The notes beneath the pieces are model-generated. The model was given only the letters and a program-made list of their open reading frames with translations, was not told where the DNA came from and made no database searches. This document shows positions 34,259-42,130 of a stretch of DNA of 64,000 bases, one piece after another. How positions within the stretch are numbered: the first letter of the stretch is position 1; each line of letters opens with the position of its first letter. A program made the position numbers and the translations under genes. The stretch comes from Lycium barbarum. Lineage: Eukaryota; Streptophyta; Magnoliopsida; Solanales; Solanaceae. The stretch spans positions 88,922,543 through 88,986,542 of the forward strand of contig NC_083346.1 in assembly GCF_019175385.1 (NCBI RefSeq), in the 5' to 3' direction.

Positions 34259-36980
34259 TGTCACAACCCGTCTAGAGGGCTGCGACGAACGCCCGGTGCT
34301 AGCCCACCCGGGCGCCCCTTAGCTTACACTTACTCTTACATCTAGGTGAGCCACATAATTTAACATACTTCTATTCATTCATCATGCTAGTCCCATTGGA
34401 CAACAATGCCTTTATATCATAATTGGCATCTATGCCACATCAATGTACATGAGCCGACAAGGCTAACAAAATGATATACAAAATATAGGCCAACAAGGCC
34501 GGACATATCTAACCATATACACGTGACTACGAGCCTCTAAGGGAAGTATAACACATCACATAAGCGGGATAGGACCCCACTATGCCCATAATTATGTACA
34601 CAAAAGAATAAGTACCAAAAACCTATGGCTCCGAATGAAGTGGAGCTCTACTAGGTGGTCTCTGAGAATACCGATATGGATCGAGCCTGTCTCCCTGTGC
34701 ACCTGCGGGCATGACGCAGCGTCCACAAACAAAAGGACGTCAGTACGAAGAATGTACTGAGTATATAAAGCATGATCAATAGCAATGTAGAAGCATAATG
34801 AACATCATAAGAAATAGCACAAGATGGGAGATGGTAATATTATCGCCATGGGCACTTACTTGCCTTTCATAGAAACTTTCCATTCTAACGTGTGTTTGTG
34901 CTCATACCTCAATATCCGTATCCATATTCGTATTCATTCCATATTAGTACTCGTATTCGTATACATACCCTTATTCACATTCATATTGTATACATAATCA
35001 TATACATACTTAATCATATCATATACGTAGCATTTACATAACATACCCGACCCCGAAGGTTCGGTGTTCCACGTACCCGACCATATCTAGGCTCGGTGGT
35101 CATACATACCTGGCCAACCAAGGCTCAGTGTTACACATACCTGGCCCTACCAAGGCTCAGTGTTACACATACCTGGCCCTACCAAGGCTCAGTGTTATCC
35201 GTACCTAACTGCAGTGGTGTGCGCGCGTTACGTAAACATACATACATATACATTTATACATATACTACCCGGCCATATAAGCTCGGTGTTTCATAATAGC
35301 CATACAAGGGCATACATACATATAGCTCATAAGCATCTTTACTATTATCATTACTATCATCATCGTCATCGTTATCATCATCGCTATTACCATTATAGTC
35401 GTCCTCAATATCATCATCACTATTATCATCATTCATCATACTTATCTTTATAGGCTTACTCGTCATACGAGGAACTTAGTACAATCGTAGCATATCAAGA
35501 ATTGTGAGCTTGATAGCTCGGAAGATCGAATCATTTATGAGACATCATAGACTTATGGAAGATTTAGATGTTTGGCCAAAGAACCATGCCTTATGAAAGA
35601 AGGGTTAGCCTTACATACCTTTCCGTTCAATTATTTACCACTTGCACGTTCTCCTCCAAAGCTCACGTTTCTACCTTCATTAAAGTCATACTATCATTAG
35701 AATCGATAACTAGCATACATGACTAAACTAGAAAAAAATGGATAGCATCTCCTTTATTTATACAACATTTCTCCATATCGTAATTCAACTCCCAAACGTC
35801 AACAATACATTCACAATACCATAACAATGGCCATTAATCATTTACGTTAACCACATTATCTAGATTTCTCAATTCGCTCCCAATTCACCCATATTCATGG
35901 TCATATCACCCGACTTCGTCCATTCATATACAATGCCCATTTTCATGATCTTAACATCATTTATAACATATTCATATCACAACACAACAAGAATCATGGT
36001 TTAATTCAAACTATCTCTCAAAATGTCACTATTCATCATTCATGACCCATTTTTATATACTCATCTAGTGTCCAAGCATTTTAACTCTCAACTACCTTGA
36101 ACAACATATAAATACCATAAATCTTACCTTAGATGTTGTAGGAACGAGCCTTGGTCGAAATACATCACTTGAGCAAAAACCCTAGTTTTCCTTCAATAAG
36201 ATTTTCTTGACTTGAATAATCTTAATGGGTTTCCTTGCACTTGATTCACTTGATTTGTGTTGTTGATGACTAATAATCCTTGAAATCTTGTGGAATAAAT
36301 GTAGAGCGATGTTTTAGAGAGAAGGGATGAAATGTGGAAATGAAATAATAAACTTGGATCTCTTATTTAATGACTTAAAATCTGGTCTGGAGTGAACAGC
36401 ACAGTGGTCATAAACTTGGTTTACGGTCCGTATTCCAGTTTACGGACCGTCCTTCGTGGTCGTGTTTAATCATAACAGAACCAGAAACTCAAGTTGAGAC
36501 GTGGTGATGTACGGACACAGTTTACGGGTCGTAAACCACTTTACGGTCCGTATTTCAGGTCGTATTTAACCATTTGATCATTTGGCAAAAAGTTGATGTT
36601 TTGGAAGCCAAAATACGACATGGAAATTTACGGGCCGTATACCACTTTACAGCAATCCCGGAAGAAAGAGGAACCTTCAGATGGCTCGGCTTTTAAAGGG
36701 TCGAGATTTCTGTACACATCAATGTCAACATCCTCAATCCGCTCCGAAAATTGTATTTCATTTTACGTGCAACTGGCCAAAATGCAGATCTGCAACTTTC
36801 CACATTTTTAGAACCTATAATCATTCATTATGGAGCATAATCTATCTCTTATTGCAATTGCCTTCGGAATCTTACTTAGGGTCGTCAAACGTCGTTCCCT
36901 TTTTATTAAAACATCATATACTCGTATTCTTCGTTAGTCTATTCACTGTACGTTCACGGGGGAATTCCCTAGGTGTAACA
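34259..36980 (-). repeat. 5' LTR of the nested Tekay element
   Basis: 2722 bp, 134 bp longer than the partner at 23339-25926. The extra length is mainly a 99-base foreign insert at 36654-36752 and one extra ~32-base 'acacatacctggcc' unit near 35130-35190. Palindromic tacggtccgta motifs lie at about 36418-36650, upstream (in sense) of a TTAAATAAG TATA-like box at about 36362-36370. The TGTTACACC start is at 36980. Confidence 0.95.
36654..36752 (-). pseudogene. Captured exon fragment resembling UTP20 N-terminus, inside an LTR
   Basis: This 99-base block replaces two bases of the LTR and is absent from the partner LTR. On the minus strand (the retroelement's sense) one frame is open throughout and reads FSERIEDVDIDVYRNLDPLK, then AEPSEGSSFFRD. 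This looks like real protein and resembles, from memory, the N-terminal region of plant UTP20 (small-subunit processome component 20, a nucleolar protein needed for 18S rRNA maturation). Human UTP20 has a similar FAERL.NVNID start. Base composition is less A/T-rich than the LTR around it. The fragment has no start, stop or splice site and cannot be functional alone. The identity rests on recall and was not searched. Confidence 0.65.
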
Positions 36981-36985
36981 AGTTC

Positions 36986-37625
36986 AGCAGCATAGCTGCA
37001 GTTTGCTAGAGGCCAAAACTACATGAAATGTCTCTTTCATATCATCTCGTATTCTCCCCAATATAAATAACATGTTACAAGTGTAAACCTAACACTTTGC
37101 AAATCTGAAAATCTAAATATTTCAAAGTGCAAGCCACCACTGCTCTCTAGGTGCTCTTAAGAAGAAAGCTTCGACAAATGCAAGGACCAGATACCCATCA
37201 CTGAAGATGTCTTAAGTCCTTATGTTTTTTGAGCCTTTGTATTTTGGTCTTTATTTGTATTCCTACACTATTTTCAAGAAGTGTCATAGTAGGACGGATT
37301 GTCAACCTTTTCTCAGTTGTTTACTTGGCTAGAGTTAGTCAAGGTGTGTTCTTTGCAATAGAGTTATTATAAAGATCTTGCAATAGAGTTATTGTAAGGG
37401 GAGTGATTAAGGTTTTAATTTCTAGGTTACAATAGGTTGTAATATGAAGTTGCTCAGTTATAGTGAAGTTTGGGAAATCCTACTCCAGTAAGTCATGGGT
37501 TTTAATTCCTTGAGCAAGGGGTTTTTCACATAAATATCTTGTGTTATTTACTTTCTGTTTTACTTGGGGGAACAGGTAGAGAACCAGATTCTCTACTCTA
37601 TTTGGTAGACTCGTATATTCTATCA
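36986..37625 (+). repeat. Sirevirus 3' LTR, second part
   Basis: Continues the LTR from 23338 after the nested gypsy element: 'tgcagtttgctagagg', a TATA-like 'aatataaataac' near 37060-37071, 'ggctagagttagtcaagg', and the end TCTATCA at 37625, followed by the TGTAT duplication (37626-37630). Confidence 0.93.
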
Positions 37626-37912
37626 TGTATCTATGTATAACTTATACATTGATGAAGTAGGAAAACCAAAACAAATACCTTTATCATTTTCCTAGAAACT
37701 AACAAAGATCAAGCATTCAAGGGTATAATGTAAACTCATTACTTTTTAGTTTGAAAAATAAATAAATATTTTAAATGATATCTTATATCCAATTTTAGTG
37801 ATATGAACCAAACACCCAACGAGAAATATTTTTTTGTAATTCTAAGCCTTACATAACTAATCCCTACGTTATAATCCACGTATAACTTGTTATCGAACCA
37901 AACGCCCCCTTA
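37626..37912. mobile_element. MITE, right half
   Basis: Partner of 13931-14040. It ends in 'gaaccaaacgcccccttag', the inverted match of the left terminus 'aaggtgtcgtttggta'. The interior is A/T-rich with no coding capacity. An internal 'gaaccaaacaccca' (about 37806-37820) partly repeats the terminal motif. Confidence 0.65.
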
Positions 37913-38215
37913 GTGTTCTGGTCATTTTCCAAGGGGAAAATTTGTCACTGATTAATTTCATGACTGTATGCATAAACAGGATGGTGATGAAACGAATAAA
38001 AGAAAACAACATTGAAGAAGCATATAGTGAGCAATATTCCACTAGCCCATTTCAACTTGTTCCAAAAAGCAGGAATTGACAAGACCAAGAAACAAGGACA
38101 AAAAATCCAACTGCCAGACGAATCTAAGACAATGTAACACAAAACAAACAAAGTTGATCATATAGACTGTTAAGTGTCCTGATAATAATTTGTTTCTATT
38201 TGGCTAAGAAGTGGG
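37913..38215. repeat. Right part of the duplicated spacer segment (copy 1)
   Basis: Diverged match to about 41880-42130: 'attaatttca', 'gcgacgaaac'-like text, 'cccatttcaacttgttccaaaaag' against 'cccagttcaaaaaaag', 'ccagacgaa', 'acaaacaaagttgatca' against 'acaaacaaaattgatca', and 'tagactgttaagtgtcctgat' against 'tagacagttaagttcctgat'. Hydrophobic minus-strand frames in both copies show no recognised domain. Confidence 0.68.
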
Positions 38216-38674
38216 TGATCAAGTGCAGCCACCTTGATGGACATGTAAGCATTAGGGAAAATATAGAGTCCGCGACTTTTGTAGCACAAAAAAAAAAGTT
38301 GAACCAAACTAGCACAAAAAAAAAAACATTAGTAGGTTTCATGCATGAAATTCTTGCGTGAAAGGACCAAACTGCAACAAAGCAACTTCGGACCTTTCAC
38401 GCACGAATTTCGTGTGTGAAGGAGGCTTTGGCCAAAATCACGCATACAATAATGTTTTTGACCCAAATAATGATTGATGTTTTGTCGTTCTTGACAAAGC
38501 TCAAACTAGATTGGAAGAAGTGCCAAGGTGAATATTGGAATTGGACTTGGCATCAAAAGTTGCGAAAAGCCACATTTTCAATGCTGAATGTGATACTGAT
38601 GGGAGTCCGGAATCAAAATGCCCCCAAAAAAACTACTTTGAACCAAAATACCCCAACAAAAAAAAAGTTACCTC

Positions 38675-38881
38675 AGGGGTTGGCCTGGTGGTAATTGGCT
38701 TGAGCCTTGGGGTGCTCCCTTTCAAGGTCTCAAGTTCGAAACCCACTGGGTGCAAACAATTTCTGAGAGCCATCGGACTAGGGTAAAACCCTGAATTACC
38801 CGTGGTGCACTTGTGGGAAACTCCTTGCCGAGGGCCTGTGCACCTTCGGGATTAGTCGAGGCTCAAAGAGACCCGGACACC
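38675..38881 (+). mobile_element. tRNA-derived SINE
   Basis: The head has RNA polymerase III promoter boxes: box A in TTGGCCTGGTGGT (about 38680-38692) and box B in AGTTCGAAACCC (about 38733-38744). The body 'attacccgtggtgcacttg' and the tail 'gggattagtcgaggctc' to 'gacccggacacc' match the style of plant, especially Solanaceae, SINEs. It is about 207 bp. No clear target duplication or A-tail is visible at the right end. Confidence 0.72.
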
Positions 38882-38883
38882 TT

Positions 38884-39068
38884 TAGCGCAGTATTTTACT
38901 GCGCTATAGCACTTCACGGAAACGGAGCCATTAAGTGCTATAGCGCAGTATTTTACTGCGTTATAGAAAAAAAAAATTGGCACTTCTATAACGCAGTAAA
39001 ATACTGCGTTATAGAAGTACCAAAAAAAAAAAATTCTATAATACTGCATTATATAAACAGTACAAAAA
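38884..39068. repeat. Cluster of AGCGCAGTA/TACTGCGCT palindromes
   Basis: Near-perfect inverted repeats at 38884-38904, about 38939-38965 and about 38986-39016, each built on ATAACGCAGTA...TACTGCGTTAT or its GCGC variant, with a partial fourth near 39033-39052. They are separated by A-runs. Each can fold into a stem of 10 or more base pairs. Function unknown. Confidence 0.8.
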
Positions 39069-39110
39069 AAAAAATTGGCCAACTTTATTTTTTGCAATAC
39101 TTAGTGTTAT

Positions 39111-39488
39111 TTTCCATACTTTGACCAATAATTAGTCGTGTGTCAAGATTCCGAAACGTCAATATTTTATATAGAACCTGATATTTTTTTCTGCGTACAA
39201 TAATGTAGGACCAATATATCAAGGATACGTAGACGTTCGGATCGTCATTTTAGGGGTTGAAAAGGTGCCCGAAGTAAGTTTTGTTTGAAAAAACATAGAG
39301 TTTTTTCCATACTTTGACCAGTGATTAGTCGTGTGCCAAGACTCCGAAACGTCAATATTTTATATAGAACCTGATATATTTTCTGCGTACAATAATGTAG
39401 GCTCAATACATCAAGGATACGTAGACGTTCGGATAGTCATTTTAGGGGTTGAAAAGGTACCCGAAGTAAGTTTTGTTTGGAAACTTTA
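39111..39488. repeat. Direct tandem duplication, period 193 bp
   Basis: Unit 1 (39111-39303) and unit 2 (39304-39488) share 'tttccatactttgacca', 'ccgaaacgtcaatatttta', 'tctgcgtacaataatgtagg', 'aaggatacgtagacgttcgg' and 'cccgaagtaagttttgtttg', with few differences. Located in the Mutator-like element; non-coding. Confidence 0.9.
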
Positions 39489-39736
39489 GGGTGTTTTATT
39501 TTTTATGATTTTGATTTAAGCGTGTTATTTTTTAATCAAGACATAACTTTATTTTGAATATAAATATAATTCTAAAAAATATAGGGACAAAAACTAGTTG
39601 TAAAGTCGTCAAACTTTAGATGGTCATAACTTTGCACTCGGACGTCCGTTTTACGCTTTTTTTTTTTTTTTGAACTTGCGTATTTTTTCGAACAAAGTTT
39701 TATCAAACAAGGTTTCTTCAATAATGAGGTTATGAG

Positions 39737-39925
39737 CAGGGGCGGATGTAGTCAAGGCCCAGGGTGGTCACCCGAACATCCTCGGTAAAAACTTACAGTA
39801 TATATTTAGGGTCAATTTTCCGTGTTCATGTAGATATATTGACTTTTGAACACCCTGAACAAATGCAAAAATAGGTTCATTTGTTTTTCCGAACACCCTG
39901 ATTGAAAATTCTGGATCCGCCACTG
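39737..39925. mobile_element. hAT-type MITE, 189 bp
   Basis: Terminal inverted repeats CAGGGGCGGAT (start) and ATCCGCCACTG (end), flanked by 8-bp duplications GTTATGAG (39729-39736) and ATTATGAG (39926-39933), one mismatch. The 8-bp duplication and CAG...CTG termini fit hAT. The interior contains repeated 'gaacaccctga' motifs and no coding capacity. Confidence 0.8.
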
Positions 39926-40458
39926 ATTATGAGGATGTTATGTCGGTACAAGCACACATTTTTGTTGTAATAATAGATAGTGTCAAGCCCGTTTTCACGT
40001 ATCACAATTCGTCCTAAATTATTTCTTGATTAGACCAACCATTACCAGAGTTCAATTGTTCATATGAGTAAATTTAATGTATTCAGCCACCTTGATGCAA
40101 TGCAGCCAGCTATCAGTTAATGAAAAAGGGTACAGTGAAATTACATTAGCACGAAGCTGTTGGAACTCTAGCTAGAATTTCAGGGAAAATTTGCATACCG
40201 TACTACCTAAAAGTTTAGGTTTTACTACTTTTCAAGTAAACCATCCACGTGACGCACAAACGACAATCCGTTTGATGCCTACAACTTGCAAATCATGATT
40301 TCCATCATAGTGAGAAAGAAGTATAAGAAACTGATTTTGGCCAAAGCCTCCTTCACGCACGAAATTCGTGCGCGAAACCTACTAATGTGTTTTTTTTTTT
40401 TTTTTGTGCTAGTTTGGTTCAACTTTTTTTTTTTTTGTGCTACAAAAGTCGCGGATTC

Positions 40459-41714
40459 GAAAAATATATGTTATAGTCTATTACAAATGCTCTTTTAGTT
40501 ATATGGTCTTTTCCGTTAGAAATTGGTATATAAAACATAATGCAAGAGATAAAAAGTATAAAAAAAAAAAAACATAGCAAATCTGTACAAAATTATTTTC
40601 TTTATTTAAATTATAACTGGTCATAAGACCATGCCCTTTAGGTGTTTGTTTTCTTAACAGAACTAAGACCATCACATAAATTGTCCTACCATCAAATTGC
40701 AAATGTTTAATTAAGAAGGAGAAGGGGGGGGGGGGGGGGGGGGGGGGACAATGGACATGTGAATTCCGCCCAGCTTGTTCTTTCCCTGGAGCAATTAAAA
40801 CTTACTGGTTAGATAGTGAAAAATGGAAGCAAAGTAGTCCAAGTAGCCGGTTGGTAAGGGAACATTGATCAAATAAATCTGCCATATTTCCTAAAGACGG
40901 CACACGTGCAACCATCTTTTGTTACCAACTCTATCACAAATGCTATCATAATAAGTAGGACTACCAACATCTATTTTCTTGTGAAGGCTGCAAACTCGTG
41001 GTTTCGTGGGGTAGGGCACCATATATTTCAACATTTCTTGTAGCCAAATTGCTACGGTCGGCCAAAGGGTAAGGCAAATGAAATGAAGCGATTGTCTTAG
41101 ACCGCCAAATATTAAAGGTCCCAAAAATAAGTACTTATTATATATAATTTAAGTAATTATTGTTAATAACAGAATCCAAAATTTTAAATATTTCTTACTG
41201 ATAGTTGAGGTTGTACAGATGAGTGAGTAAATAATATTAAATTTTCTCCAAACTCATTTCGTTTTCATACCTTCGACGATTTTACTTTCGAATTTCAACT
41301 CGATTTCTCCAAATTAGCTATTTCATTTTGTCATGTTTGATTCATACATCGGAAAACAAGTTCATTTCTGTCTCATCTTTGTCAACAGATCCCCAAGGGA
41401 AAGTGGTGAAAGGTTTGAAATTCGATGGATAATAGACCCGTCCCTCTACCCTTCACTAAAATATTATGCTTTGTTTATGGCTGAGTTTGAAAACCTGACG
41501 TGTGTTTAACTCACACGTCACGTGCTTCGCTTTTAACTATACCACCAGATGAAAATCTTGAGAGTTTCTTTTGTATCTTATTATTGTGTGGTATCTATGA
41601 AATAAGAGTTTATCTTATAATATATTTTGGTTTTAGGCCATCAATTTCGTTGAGCCATCCATGTTTCTATCACGTCAAGCACCTGGCAGAAAAGATGTGG
41701 ACAAATGAAGAATG
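40459..41714. other. Non-coding spacer with a 24-base G run
   Basis: A homopolymer of 24 G is at 40724-40747. An inverted repeat TGACGTGTG/CACACGTCA (41496-41504, 41512-41520) overlaps a CACGTG hexamer at 41519-41524. A 77-codon minus-strand frame (40891-41124) shows no domain I recognise. No gene can be supported. Confidence 0.65.
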
Positions 41715-42130
41715 TCAAGAAAATTAACAACACTCCAGTAAATGAAGACTCCCAATTCAGAACCTTTAATCTAACAACTTTAATTAAACTTAGGAAGAAG
41801 AAAATACAAAGGAGAAGAAAATACGAAGGATTATCACACTTGCAATGAAAACAAACAATTGCAGACCTTATTAAGCATTCTGATCGTTTTTTAAGGGACA
41901 AAAAAAAATTCAAGTGTCACTCATTAATTTCAGTTGGCTTCAATTCTAGAAGTGCAATTATAAACAGAAGGGCGACGAAACAAAAAGAGAGTAGAGTCCC
42001 ACAAGCCCAGTTCAAAAAAAGGACACAAAATCTAGCCAGACGAACCTGTAAGAGAATGTTAACACACAACAAACAAAATTGATCAGAATTGGGCTCCATA
42101 TAGACAGTTAAGTTCCTGATATTATTTTCA
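41715..42130. repeat. Duplicated spacer segment, copy 2 (without the MITE)
   Basis: Diverged counterpart of 13795-13930 joined to 37913-38215. Where copy 1 has the MITE, this copy reads 'ttgcagaccttattaagcattctgatcg', so it looks like an unoccupied site. Minus-strand frames encode short hydrophobic stretches of uncertain meaning. Confidence 0.65.

Larger units (their letters stand above)
23339..36980 (-). mobile_element. Tekay-type Ty3/gypsy element nested in the Sirevirus 3' LTR
   Basis: Complete structure with termini TGT...ACA and a 5-bp duplication AGTTC (23334-23338, 36981-36985). In sense order (right to left): 5' LTR 34259-36980, primer binding site, gag, protease-RT-RNase H, integrase (split by a solo LTR), degraded chromodomain, polypurine tract, 3' LTR 23339-25926. 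Without the solo LTR it is about 10.5 kb. The LTRs are nearly identical over most of their length except for a more diverged outer edge and two length differences, so it is much younger than its host Sirevirus. The coding frame has only a few stops. Confidence 0.95.
14041..37625 (+). mobile_element. Sirevirus-type Ty1/copia retrotransposon with an env-like frame
   Basis: LTRs start TGA[C/T]AAGTTATG and end TCTATCA. A 5-bp duplication TGTAT flanks it at 14036-14040 and 37626-37630. Without the inserted gypsy element it is about 9.9 kb. Internal order: Met-tRNA primer binding site, gag with CCHC and coiled-coil tail, protease, integrase, RT (YVDD), RNase H, a non-coding stretch, a third frame (20450-22702), several polypurine tracts and the 3' LTR. 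The copia gene order (integrase before RT), ~780-bp LTRs and an extra 3' frame point to the Sirevirus (SIRE/Maximus) lineage. By eye the LTRs differ at roughly one base in ten over the first 150 bases, so the insertion is old. Confidence 0.93.
38266..40458. mobile_element. Mutator-like non-autonomous transposon with long terminal inverted repeats
   Basis: Inverted repeats of about 125-175 bp: left 38266-38441 starts GAGTCCGCGACTTTTGTAGC, right about 40335-40458 ends in the inverted match. Both share two A-runs, 'gttgaaccaaactagcac', 'cattagtaggtttc' and 'gaaggaggctttggcc'. The left arm holds about 50 extra bases that partly repeat the 'cacgcacgaa' motif. A 10-bp duplication with one mismatch flanks it (38256-38265 GGAAAATATA, 40459-40468 GAAAAATATA), fitting a Mutator-type (MULE) element. 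No transposase is recognisable. The interior carries a SINE, palindromes, a 193-bp tandem duplication and a hAT MITE. Confidence 0.75.

Noticed and set aside
38675..38881. tRNA gene suggested by box A and box B
   Set aside because: No cloverleaf or acceptor stem pairing can be drawn and the body and tail are SINE-like.
38813..39124. Overlapping frames on both strands with similar repeated peptides
   Set aside because: They are translations of the palindrome cluster; a palindrome gives similar peptides on both strands. Not a gene.
40891..41124. 77-codon minus-strand frame with some protein-like text
   Set aside because: I considered a transposase relic but could match no motif; left as spacer.
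41641..42099. Two hydrophobic minus-strand frames as a possible small membrane protein gene
   Set aside because: The duplicated copy (37945-38151) does not keep the same reading frame or protein sequence, so there is no sign of selection for a protein.
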